Source: Arthrobacter globiformis (GTDB lineage Bacteria > Actinomycetota > Actinomycetes > Actinomycetales > Micrococcaceae). Taken from it: DNA of 64,000 nt. Each line of letters opens with the position of its first letter. Position 1 is the stretch's first letter. This document shows, in pieces, positions 52,473 through 61,195 of this stretch. A model generated the notes under the pieces. The model had not been told where the DNA came from and did not search any database. It saw only the letters and a list, made by a program, of their open reading frames with translations. The stretch lies in assembly GCF_030815865.1 (NCBI RefSeq), contig NZ_JAUSXI010000001.1, forward strand, positions 4,774,001 to 4,838,000, read 5' to 3'. The position numbers were made by a program, and so were the translations under genes.

Positions 52473-52525
52473 GCACGAACGGACACTTGTGGCCCCCGCG
52501 GGGGGCAACAAGTGTCCGTTCGTGG
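52473..52525. repeat. Palindromic element, family A copy 3 (probable bidirectional terminator)
   Basis: ACGAACGGACACTTGTGGCC pairs with the complementary arm ending GTGTCCGTTCGTGG, with few mismatches and a very short GC loop near 52497-52501. It lies between the stops of the LLM fragment and the convergent M20 gene. Confidence 0.8.
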
Positions 52526-52546
52526 CCAAGGTCCCTTAAACCGCAG

Positions 52547-53749
52547 CTATCCCCGGTGGAGCAGACGCCTCCTCTCCTCCGGGTCCAAGGCAGCAGCGCA
52601 TGCGGCTGCGGCCAGGCCGAACGAGCCGTCCAGGACTGCCTTGTCCGCACCTGTTGAGGCGCCAAACGCGGCAAATTCTGCGGTGTGATGTGCGCTGCCC
52701 CTTACGTCGTAGCCGACCATCGGATGGATGCTTGGGACGACCTGCGAAACGTTCCCCATGTCTGTAGAGGCCACCGGCTCCGCGGTGAATACAACGCACC
52801 TCCCCCTTGACGTCATGGCTGCCCGGTAGGCCTCCGAGAGGAATGCGTCCTGACGCAGTTCGGCGTAGTCGTTACCGTGCGGCGCGATCTGTAGCGTGCT
52901 GCCGCTCGCATGGGCACCCGCTTCAAGGGAGCGCCGTACCTTGTCCTGGATGCGGCTGAGGCTCTCGATGCTGGGGGCCCGCATTTCGATGGTCGCCCGA
53001 GCCCGGTCCGGGATGACGTTCACTGCGCTGCCGCCCTCCGTGACGATCAGCGAAACGATCGAACCAGGGGACAGCTGTTGCCGGGCCAAGGCGATGGCCG
53101 TTTGTGCAACCACCAGCGCATCCAGGGCGTTGACGCCCTCCGAAGGAGCAGCGGCGGCATGGGAGGGACGCCCCTCAAACAAGACATTCCACATGCACAT
53201 GGCCAACGATGAACCACCAACCACATCCGTTGCCGCAGCGTGAGCCATCATGGCCAGGGACACGTCCTCGAAGAACCCTTCGTCGATGAGGTCTACTTTG
53301 CCGCCCGTGGTCTCTTCGGCCGGCGTCCCAAGCACTTTGACAGTTATGCCCAAGTCGTCGGCCACCGCCGCCAGAGCCAGCGCTGCCCCAACGGCGCTGG
53401 CCGCGTTCACATTGTGCCCGCAGGCATGGCCGATAGCGGGCAGTGCGTCGTATTCAATGCACAGTGCCACCACAAGGTCGCCGGTTCCGAAGCGCGCACT
53501 GAATGCCGTGGGTTGCCCGGGCTGAACCTCATCGAAGCTGAACCCGGCCTTCCGCAGCACCCGCCGCACCCGTTTGACGGCACGGAATTCCTGCCCGCCC
53601 AGCTCAGGGTCTGCATGGATGGCGTGGCTCAAATCCAGGACGTCCGGCTCCCACCGTTCCACCGCGGCAGCAAGTGCGGCCTGGATGTCGCCTTGGGACA
53701 CGTGTTCGACGGCGCTTCCTCGCATCCCGCTGTTCCGCCCAGTCGTCAC
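52547..53749 (-). CDS. M20-family amidohydrolase (AbgB/aminoacylase-like)
   Basis: A 400-residue M20D metallohydrolase. Metal-site motifs are IEYDALPAIGHACGHN, GTPAEETTGGKVDL (catalytic Glu) and MMAHAAATDVVG; HHTAEFA near the end gives the last ligand. A dimerisation domain sits between. It would split N-acyl amino acids or a dipeptide-like amide, such as the p-aminobenzoyl-glutamate substrate of AbgB. GTG 53749 overlaps the transporter stop by four bases (GTGA), so it is translated with the transporter. Confidence 0.87.
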   Translation of the reverse strand: MTTGRNSGMRGSAVEHVSQGDIQAALAAAVERWEPDVLDLSHAIHADPELGGQEFRAVKRVRRVLRKAGFSFDEVQPGQPTAFSARFGTGDLVVALCIEYDALPAIGHACGHNVNAASAVGAALALAAVADDLGITVKVLGTPAEETTGGKVDLIDEGFFEDVSLAMMAHAAATDVVGGSSLAMCMWNVLFEGRPSHAAAAPSEGVNALDALVVAQTAIALARQQLSPGSIVSLIVTEGGSAVNVIPDRARATIEMRAPSIESLSRIQDKVRRSLEAGAHASGSTLQIAPHGNDYAELRQDAFLSEAYRAAMTSRGRCVVFTAEPVASTDMGNVSQVVPSIHPMVGYDVRGSAHHTAEFAAFGASTGADKAVLDGSFGLAAAACAAALDPEERRRLLHRG

Positions 53750-55163
53750 GCCCCCACCTCCATTGTCTGCCGCTTCGGGTAGCGGGCACCCGCAGCGGCA
53801 GCGACCAGGGCTGCGGCGGCCAGGACGCCCCAGATGAAGAAGATCCCGGCTTCAGTAATGTGCCCGGATTCCACAGACGCCGAAGACATCAGCTTCACCA
53901 CGGCCGCCCCTACCGCGATACCTACGGACAGGGCCAACTCGTTGAGCCCGGCCGCCGTCGACGTTTCCTCCACCGGTACGCCCTCAACGGACAGCGCGCG
54001 CGTTCCCGCTTGGTACATGCCCAAGCTCAGGTTGAACATGGCGAAGCCCGCGGAGTAGCCCGCAAGCGAGCCGTGGGCAACCACCATCACCAGGAAGCCG
54101 GCCGCCAACAGGACGCCGGCGAAAACCAGGATGGCGCGTTCGCCGAACTTCCTCATTGCCCTGGCGGTCAGCAGCGAGGAGAACAGGGAGAGAACCGAGG
54201 CCAGAGCGAGGACAATGGCGATCATCAGGGGGCTCAGGGCGAAGCCATAACCGGTCTTGTCCGGGTTGGCATGCAGGAAGATGCCATTGGTGCCGAAGTA
54301 GCTGATGGAGGCGAAGCCGAAGAAGAAGGTAGCCAGCGAGACGGTGCGGATCCGCGGGTTGACGAGCATCCGCAGATCCATGAACCTCCGGCCTTCGGTT
54401 GCGCTGGAATCGCGTTTGGCCCAGTACGCCAGCAGGGCAAGCCCTACCACTCCGGCCACCAGGGTCCGGGCGTCGAGCCAACCCCACTCGGGTGCCATGG
54501 AGAGCGCCACAACAAAACCAATCAGCCCGAGCGAGCACGCCAGGAGCGGCGCCAGGGCGATGCCCTCACGAGTCGGGATCCCCGCGTCGGGCAGCACAAA
54601 CGAACAGGCGACGGCGGCCACTGCGAACGGGACAGCCACCCAGAAGCCGAGCGTCGGGTCGGTGACGCCGACTATTCCGGCAAGAAGCCCGCCTGCTCCC
54701 ACCATGATCATCAGCATGCCGATCATGACGCTCACGCCCGTGCGGGTGTGAGCAGGGCTGCTCACCCGCAGAATTCCCATCATCAGCGGGATGAAGCCCA
54801 CCACGGACGTGAGCATGACGACACCCAGCGTTACCGTCCACAGCGACGGCCAGAGGGCCATTAGAAGCGCGCCGACCGCGACAACGCCGGTGGACCATCG
54901 CAACACCAGACGGTATCCGTAGCTGTCGCCCAGCCGGGAAATGATCGGGGTAAGGACCGCAAAGCTGACGTTGGAGATGAGGAAGATGCCGTTGATGGTG
55001 GGTCGTCAATCTCGAAGACCGGCCCGAGCGCCGGCAGGATGGGATTCAGGTACCCCTGTGTGACCCCGCTAAGCGACTCAATCAATGCCATTGCCATGAT
55101 CATGCCCGCGATCGTCCTGTGTGTTGTGCCCACGGTAGCCGGAGGGGCCGTCTTACTTTCCAT
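53746..55163 (-). pseudogene. MFS transporter, single-base frameshift near 55001
   Basis: The N-terminal part from ATG 55163 (ATVGTTHRTIAGMIMAM, then GYLNPILPALGPVFEIDD) is followed in another frame by TINGIFLISNVSFAVLTPIISRLGDSYGYRLVLRW and the full remainder. Adding one C in the CCC run complementary to 55000-55002 gives EIDDPTINGIF and restores a complete protein of about 472 residues with 14 or so membrane segments. It should bring in the substrate of the M20 enzyme or export a product. It is either newly broken or a sequence error. Confidence 0.83.
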
Positions 55164-55288
55164 GTGATTCCTTGTGGTTGTGCTTGCTGTCTCGGCGGGA
55201 TTCGCCAGGGGTGATGCAAGTCACCACGTTAGGACGGTCGTTTACACTTGCCGTGGAAATGTTCGAAATCGCGCTGAAGGAGGGAATA

Positions 55289-56308
55289 TTGAACGAATCA
55301 GCCATGATCTCGGAGCTGGACCTTGAGATCGTAAATGCCCTCCAGATCAACCCGCGGGCCGAATGGAGTCGGGTTGCCGACGCCTTGGGTCTGTCGGGTC
55401 CAACGGTTGCCCGTCGCCGGAACGCCCTCAGCGACCAGGGCCAGGCGTGGATCACGCCTGCTCCCGGCCAGCGCTACCTCAGTGCAGGCTGGTCCGCGTT
55501 CATCCACCTCTCCTCAACGCCCAGCGACAGTGCGGCACTCATCGAACGCCTGTGCGCGGAACCCGCGTTCGGCACCGTCTCCTTGGTCACCGGTTCGCAC
55601 GACCTCTTCGTGGACTGCTTCGCGTCCAGCCACGACGAACTGATGGACATCGTCACGGGCTCCTTTCCGGGGCTGCCCGGCGTGACGCACCGCGAGGCCG
55701 TTTTCGTCACCAAGCTGTATCGGCAAGCCTCGGAATGGCGCAGCGGGACTCTCGAACCCGCACGCGCCCGGCTCGTGTCCGCGGAACCCCTGCGCGAGCA
55801 GCCGGCCTACGCACCGGACCGGATTGACGCAGCATTGCTGGAAGAACTCACCAAGGATGGCCGCGCCAGCTGGGCAGAACTGGGCGCCGCTTGCGGCGTC
55901 TCGGCCCAAACAGCTCGGCGGCGGGTGGAACGGTTCCTCGCGACGGGTTACATAGCGCTTCGGTGCGATACGTCCACTTCCGCCCAGCAGGGCCTCCGGG
56001 AAGTCACGCTGGTCCTGAACGTCCCGGCCCAATTTGTTGACGACGTCGGACGCTACTTCGCCGGTTTGGACAACTGCCGGTTGAGTGCCCAAGTCCTCGG
56101 CGCCCAGAACCTGCTGGTCACCCTATGGGTCCGCGACTACCTGAAAGTCCAGGCCTACGAACGCGAACTGGCCGAGCGGGCTCCTGGCAGCACTGTCATC
56201 TCCCGCCAAGCGGTAGTCCGGACGTATAAGCGGCTGGGCCACGTCCTGGACGAATCAGGATGCAGCCGCAGCGTGGTGCCACTGTCGCTCTGGAGGAAAG
56301 GTTCCTAA
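55289..56308 (+). CDS. Double-domain AsnC/Lrp-type regulator
   Basis: A 339-residue regulator made of two AsnC/Lrp units in tandem. HTH 1 is LDLEIVNALQINPRAEWSRVADALGLSGPTVARRRNAL and HTH 2 IDAALLEELTKDGRASWAELGAACGVSAQTARRRVERFL (both given in part), each followed by a RAM-like sensing region. The start is TTG 55289, with AAGGAGGG four bases upstream, which is much better than the upstream frame extension. It is divergent from the transporter/M20 operon and likely senses its amino-acid-like substrate. Confidence 0.85.
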   Translation: MNESAMISELDLEIVNALQINPRAEWSRVADALGLSGPTVARRRNALSDQGQAWITPAPGQRYLSAGWSAFIHLSSTPSDSAALIERLCAEPAFGTVSLVTGSHDLFVDCFASSHDELMDIVTGSFPGLPGVTHREAVFVTKLYRQASEWRSGTLEPARARLVSAEPLREQPAYAPDRIDAALLEELTKDGRASWAELGAACGVSAQTARRRVERFLATGYIALRCDTSTSAQQGLREVTLVLNVPAQFVDDVGRYFAGLDNCRLSAQVLGAQNLLVTLWVRDYLKVQAYERELAERAPGSTVISRQAVVRTYKRLGHVLDESGCSRSVVPLSLWRKGS

Positions 56309-56315
56309 ACGGGGT

Positions 56316-57308
56316 CTACAACGTTCGTCGGGGTCCTGACCAGGAACTGTAGTGCTCGGCCAGCTTCGCCAGTCCGTCATCCAGCGAGACGGCGGGCGTC
56401 CAGTTGAGGAGTTCACGGGTCTCGCGCTGGTCGAACCAGTGGGCGGTGGAGAGCTGCTCAGCAAGGAACCTGGTCATCGGCGGCTCCTCTTTCCGCCCGG
56501 ACCAGGTCCAGATCTTCTCCACCACCGCTCCCGCCGCCCGTGCCACTCCACCCGGCACACTCCACGACGGCGCGGGGACGCCCCCCGCGGCGCAGATCCC
56601 TGCCAGCAGCTCGCCGACCGGGCGGGGCTCGCCGTTGCTCACAACCAGGGCCCTGCCATGGACGTGTTCCATGCGGTGCAGCGCGGCGACGATGGCCGAG
56701 GCGGCGTTGTCCACGTAGGTGGTATCAATCAGGGCCGCACCGGCGTCGAGCAGCGGCAGGCGGCTGCGGCAGGCACGTGCCAGGACCCGTTCCACCAGTT
56801 GCGTGTCGCCGGGGCCCCAGACGATGTGCGGGCGCACGGCCGCGACCCGGAATTCCGGAGCGTCCGCTGCCAGCGCCAGCAGTTCGGCCTCGGCCTTAGT
56901 GCGGGAGTAGTCGCCGTGCGCATGCTCAGGGTCAGCCGGCTCCGCACCCAGCCCGGCGATGGCGGTGCCGGAGTTGGCCACGGACGGGGAGGAGACGAAC
57001 ACCAGGTCCCGCACGCCGGCCGCACGGGCGGCGTGGAGCAGGCGGCGCGTGCCTGCAACGTTCACCTCGTCGAACTCCGCGGCATGGCCCGTAAAAGACA
57101 CTTTCGCGGCCAGGTGGATGACGCCCTCGGCGCCGACGACGGCGCGACAGACGGCGTCATCGTCCGTGACGGACCCGCAGAAGTCCGCAGCGCCGTCGAC
57201 CCCTGATGGACGGCGCTGGAACGTAGCCACGGCATGGCCCTGGCGAACCAGTAGCCGAGCCACTTCCCGCCCGAGCAGCCCGCTTGCGCCGGTGACGAGG
57301 ACCCTCAC
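56316..57308 (-). CDS. oleD: NAD(P)-dependent 2-alkyl-3-oxoalkanoate reductase, OleD
   Basis: A 330-residue extended SDR. GASGLLG (7-13) binds cofactor; the catalytic Ser lies at about 106/107 (FVSSPSV) with Tyr134 and Lys138 (YSRTKAE). OleD reduces the 2-alkyl-3-ketoacid made by OleA to the 3-hydroxyacid in head-to-head long-chain olefin synthesis. GTG 57308 overlaps the stop of oleBC by four bases (GTGA). It is the last gene of the cluster. Confidence 0.9.
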   Translation of the reverse strand: MRVLVTGASGLLGREVARLLVRQGHAVATFQRRPSGVDGAADFCGSVTDDDAVCRAVVGAEGVIHLAAKVSFTGHAAEFDEVNVAGTRRLLHAARAAGVRDLVFVSSPSVANSGTAIAGLGAEPADPEHAHGDYSRTKAEAELLALAADAPEFRVAAVRPHIVWGPGDTQLVERVLARACRSRLPLLDAGAALIDTTYVDNAASAIVAALHRMEHVHGRALVVSNGEPRPVGELLAGICAAGGVPAPSWSVPGGVARAAGAVVEKIWTWSGRKEEPPMTRFLAEQLSTAHWFDQRETRELLNWTPAVSLDDGLAKLAEHYSSWSGPRRTL

Positions 57309-59959
57309 GGCTGGCCCGGACGGCCGCCAGCCAGCACCCGTGAAGCCCAGCGGGACAGGCGTGTCCTGTCGATCTTGGCGTTGTGCCGGATGTCGGTGGG
57401 CTGTGCGGGGACTTTGAGCACAGCGGAGACACTGACGCCTGCCGCAAGAGCCGCCCCGCGGACACGCCCGGCAAACTGCGGCGCAGCAGGGCCCGCTTTG
57501 CGGGCGGGAGGCACGGTCTCGACGACGGCGACGACGGCCTGCGTCCCGGACGGACCGACCCCGACGACGGCGGCCAGTCCGACGTCGTCCAGGCGTTCGA
57601 TGGCCTGTTCGGCGCCCACGGGCGTCACCACAGCACCGGGCGCCGTCACGACGTGCGCGAGACGCCCTTCCACCCAGAGCCGGCCAGCAGCGTCGAAGTG
57701 CCCGACGTCGCCGGTGCGGTGCCATCCGGGCAGGCTGGTGCTCTCCCGCTGGAGCAGCCAAAGCCTGTCGTAAGCTTCCTTGACGTGCGGGGAACTGACG
57801 AGGATCTCGCCGGTCACCCCGGCTTCCGTCACGAAATCCGTCCCGGGTGCGGTGCCATCCGCGGCCAGTGGGACGACGGCCACGCGGGCGCCATGCACAG
57901 GCCTCCCCACGCACACGCCATTGCCCGCTCCCGCAACGGTTCCGGCGGCAGCGTCGGCATCGGCGGCCTGAATTTGTTCGAGGCTGATGTCGGTGACCGG
58001 CAGCGCCTCGGTCATGCCGTACGGCGTATGCAGCGAGGCCCGGGGCACCAGCCGCTGCACCTCCGCCAGGAGCGGTTCGGGGATGGGCGCGCCGGCAGAC
58101 AGAAGCAACTCGACACCTTCCAGGGCTTTACGCCCTGCCCCACTCAGGCCATCCCGGGTAGCAAGAACGTTGCGCAACGCCGCCGGGGAGGCAAAGACCA
58201 CCGTGGCGTCTATGGCCGCGGCGGCGTCCGCCAGCGCCCGGGCCGTCAAGGTTCGGGGCGCAGTGACGTCCATGGCCGGCGTCACCGAAACCGCTCCAAG
58301 CGCGGGCCCCAGCAGGGCGAACGGGGCGAAGCCCGCCACCAGCCGGGCACCGGAACGGATCCCGAAAGTCTCGGCCACGGTATCCCGCATCGCGGCCAGC
58401 TGCCGGTGCGTGTAGAGCACGCCCTTGGCGGGACCGGTGGAGCCGGATGTAAAGAGTACGGCGGCGTCGGCATCCGGATCCGGAGCCTCTACCGGCGGTT
58501 CCGACCTCAGGCTCGCTCCGCGCCGGGCGAGGGTGGCGAGGGAGGTTTCGACGCCGAGGAGGCGGCGGCGGGCGGCCGGCAGGTCCTGCACACTGATGCG
58601 CCGTCCCGGCCAGCCGAGTACCGCGGCAGCCGCCAGCGCCCTGTCGATTCCGATGAGGAAATCCGGGGTGGCGCCCTTCACGGCACGGCTCAGGCCCCTG
58701 GTTCCCAGCCCGGCGTCGGCCACGACCACCACGGCCCCCAGCCGCAGGCACGCATAGAGGGCTACTGTCAGGTCCACCCCCGGCGGAACCATCAGGCTCA
58801 CCCGGCAGCCGTGCCGTACGCCGGCTTCCTGCAGGCCCGCCGCGAGGGCGGCGATGCTCTGTTCAAGCTCCCGCCAGCTGAGCGTTCGGGCGACGTTGCC
58901 GTCCGCGGCCATTTCCGCGACGGCGGTATCCCCGCTGGCGGCTCCTGCCGCCTGCTCGGTGAGGAGCCCCCAAAGGGGCGGGACGCCGTCGGTCGGGGCG
59001 TTTGTCTGTTGAGGGTCGGGTCCGCTGTCCCGGTCAAGTTCGGCAAGCCACTCGAAGACAGGAGTGGCGATGTCCCGGTCTTCCGCGACCAGGTGGCCGG
59101 CACCCTCGAAGCGGTGCACTTTCGCGTGCGGCAGCCGGCCAATTAGGTCTTTGAGGTACCGGTCCGAAAAGATCGGGTCCCGCGGTCCCCAGAGCATCAG
59201 GGCCGGAACCCTCAGCCCGCGCAGCCCCTCGGCGACGCCGCTGAGCGCCGGGTAGCTGGGATGGGACGCGTCGGCGGGAATGTCCGCCACGAAGTTCCCC
59301 ACGCCGGCGCGGCGGCCGGCGCCGCGGTAGGGGGCCATGAAGGCGTTGCGGACATCAGTGGAAAGCGGCGGGTGGGCCAGCGAATGCGTCACCCGCAGGA
59401 AGGTGTCCGACGTCGTGGTGCCCCACCGGTGCACGGCCGGGTGCAGGGCAAGCCGCAGCGCCGGCGGGATGCCGGAGCCGGAGGGCTGGTGGACGGCGGT
59501 GTTGGTCAGCACCACCCCGGCGAGCTGCTGCGGATGTGCCAGCGCCCAGCCCAAACTGATCACGCCGCCCCAGTCGTGGCCCACGGTGACCACCGGCCCG
59601 TCTAGATTCAGCGCGTCAGTAAGATCGCCAAGGTCGTTGATCCGGTCCGCCAGGCGCCGGAAGGTGCCGGTGCGCTCCGAATAGCCCATGTCCAGCTGGT
59701 CCACCGCCACCACGCGCCACGGATGAGCGGGGTCGGATCCGGCGGCCATCAGCGTCCGCCATAGGTAGGACCACGTCGGATTCCCGTGGACGCACAGCAA
59801 GGTGGCGGACGGACTCAGCCCACGCCGGGACAGCTGCGCACCATTGTCGAGCAGATGCCAGCGGTGCACGGTCCCCGCGTCATCGGCGGCGGAGGTGGAC
59901 ACCACATCGATTTCCCGCGACCATTCGGGGTCGAGGCCGGGCCAGTCGGCGGTTACCAA
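57305..59959 (-). CDS. oleBC: OleBC fusion: beta-lactone decarboxylase plus beta-lactone synthetase
   Basis: An 884-residue fusion. Residues 1-310 are an alpha/beta-hydrolase of haloalkane-dehalogenase type, OleB: oxyanion HGNPTW near 58, nucleophile D129 (VGHDWGG), acid D261 and base H289 (EGAGHLV). Residues 330-884 are an acyl-CoA-synthetase-like OleC with the P-loop FTSGSTGPAKG (504-514), YGMTEALPVTD and GWHRTGDVG. OleC closes the 3-hydroxyacid to a beta-lactone with ATP; OleB removes CO2 to give the olefin. The start is taken as TTG 59959, overlapping the oleA stop by seven bases. A fused oleBC is known from Micrococcus luteus. Confidence 0.9.
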   Translation of the reverse strand: MVTADWPGLDPEWSREIDVVSTSAADDAGTVHRWHLLDNGAQLSRRGLSPSATLLCVHGNPTWSYLWRTLMAAGSDPAHPWRVVAVDQLDMGYSERTGTFRRLADRINDLGDLTDALNLDGPVVTVGHDWGGVISLGWALAHPQQLAGVVLTNTAVHQPSGSGIPPALRLALHPAVHRWGTTTSDTFLRVTHSLAHPPLSTDVRNAFMAPYRGAGRRAGVGNFVADIPADASHPSYPALSGVAEGLRGLRVPALMLWGPRDPIFSDRYLKDLIGRLPHAKVHRFEGAGHLVAEDRDIATPVFEWLAELDRDSGPDPQQTNAPTDGVPPLWGLLTEQAAGAASGDTAVAEMAADGNVARTLSWRELEQSIAALAAGLQEAGVRHGCRVSLMVPPGVDLTVALYACLRLGAVVVVADAGLGTRGLSRAVKGATPDFLIGIDRALAAAAVLGWPGRRISVQDLPAARRRLLGVETSLATLARRGASLRSEPPVEAPDPDADAAVLFTSGSTGPAKGVLYTHRQLAAMRDTVAETFGIRSGARLVAGFAPFALLGPALGAVSVTPAMDVTAPRTLTARALADAAAAIDATVVFASPAALRNVLATRDGLSGAGRKALEGVELLLSAGAPIPEPLLAEVQRLVPRASLHTPYGMTEALPVTDISLEQIQAADADAAAGTVAGAGNGVCVGRPVHGARVAVVPLAADGTAPGTDFVTEAGVTGEILVSSPHVKEAYDRLWLLQRESTSLPGWHRTGDVGHFDAAGRLWVEGRLAHVVTAPGAVVTPVGAEQAIERLDDVGLAAVVGVGPSGTQAVVAVVETVPPARKAGPAAPQFAGRVRGAALAAGVSVSAVLKVPAQPTDIRHNAKIDRTRLSRWASRVLAGGRPGQP

Positions 59960-61005
59960 ACGATTTCCATCATGGCGGTGTTCAGACCGGAACCGACGCC
60001 CATGCACAGCACGCGGTTCCCGGTTTCGAGGGTTTGCGCCTCGGCGGCGAGGGTCATGGGGAGGGAGGCCGGTCCCACGTTTCCCCAGTGCGGGAACGTG
60101 ATGGGCACCCTGTCCGGGTCCAGGTCGATGGCGTCGATGATGGCCTTCGTATAGGCATTGCTCACCTGGTGCGTGACGTAACGGTCCATCGAGCCCCAGT
60201 CCCACTCCGGCTGGGCCTCATGCCAGGCATCGACCACGAGCTGGAGGCCGCCGTCGAGCAGGCCCTTGGTGTCGGTGGCCATGCCGTCGATGCCGCCCAC
60301 GCACAGTTCATGGTGCTCGGTCCCGGCCCGCATCACGCCGCCGACGATCCGGTGCGCGCCGGGGTGCTGGTCCGCCGGGCCGAGCACCGCTGCAGCGGCT
60401 CCGGAGCCCAGCGTGAGGGTGGCGAACTCGCGGTTGAAGTCCTCGCGGGTCGTCTCGGGCCGCTGCAGCCGGGCCAAAGTGGCCTCCTGCGTGGCCTGGG
60501 CATCTTCACCGTTGACGATCATCGCGTACTTAATCTGGCCGGAGTCAATCATGTTGGCTGCCAGGGCCATGCCGTTGACGAATCCGAGGCAGGCGTTGGC
60601 CAGGTCGAAGTTCATGGCCGACGACGGCAGGCTTAGTCCGTGGTGGATCTTCACCGCGACAGATGGTTCGAGGTTGCGCCGGGTGACCGAGGTGTTGATC
60701 AGCAGGCCGATTTCGGATGCCCCGACGCCGGCCTCGGCCAGGGCCTTCGCTCCCGCTTCGACCGCCGCATCATCGAACGATGTCCCGGCGGCCCACCAGC
60801 GGCGGTGCGTGATGCCGGCAACGCGCTCCAGCAGCCGCGGGGGGAACTTCAGCCGCTGCAGGGTCGAAGCCAGCCTCCGGTCGAAATCCATGGAACTCAC
60901 GATCCTCGGAGCCTCGACACTGCTCACCGAAAGCAGCGCGGTGTTGCTGTGCCGGAAGGTTGCATTCCCTGCCAATTCAAGCCCCTGTTCGTTTCCGTCC
61001 TGCAT
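59953..61005 (-). CDS. oleA: OleA, head-to-head acyl-CoA condensing thiolase
   Basis: A 350-residue thiolase-superfamily enzyme that joins two fatty acyl-CoAs in a non-decarboxylative Claisen condensation. The catalytic Cys is C139 (NACLGFVNGM), with H279 (VTHQVSNAY) and N309 (PHWGNVGPASLP). A Glu equivalent to the OleA-specific base lies in RRNLEPSVAVK. It is the first gene of oleA-oleBC-oleD. ATG 61005 has no strong ribosome site; a TTG 30 bases on has better spacing to AGGGG. Confidence 0.9.
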   Translation of the reverse strand: MQDGNEQGLELAGNATFRHSNTALLSVSSVEAPRIVSSMDFDRRLASTLQRLKFPPRLLERVAGITHRRWWAAGTSFDDAAVEAGAKALAEAGVGASEIGLLINTSVTRRNLEPSVAVKIHHGLSLPSSAMNFDLANACLGFVNGMALAANMIDSGQIKYAMIVNGEDAQATQEATLARLQRPETTREDFNREFATLTLGSGAAAAVLGPADQHPGAHRIVGGVMRAGTEHHELCVGGIDGMATDTKGLLDGGLQLVVDAWHEAQPEWDWGSMDRYVTHQVSNAYTKAIIDAIDLDPDRVPITFPHWGNVGPASLPMTLAAEAQTLETGNRVLCMGVGSGLNTAMMEIVW

Positions 61006-61118
61006 TCATGCGGTGACCGTACCCATAAGCGCATAAGTGCAAGCCCAAGAGCTTAACTATGCTGGTGCAAACCCGGATCCTCCACATTTGGCGCCCGTGG
61101 GCTTTACTTACGGCAGAC

Positions 61119-61147
61119 CGACGACGCGGGACGTCCCGCCGTCGTCC
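61119..61147. repeat. GGACGACGGCGG-family hairpin in a divergent promoter region
   Basis: GACGAC-GCGGGAC pairs with GTCCCGC-GTCGTC, with one bulged C. Unlike its relatives it lies between two divergent genes (oleA and the MFS gene), not after a stop codon. Confidence 0.65.
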
Positions 61148-61195
61148 GCTTACGGGCCGTATCCGTGCCCGTCAGCTGTCAGTACACTGGGACGC

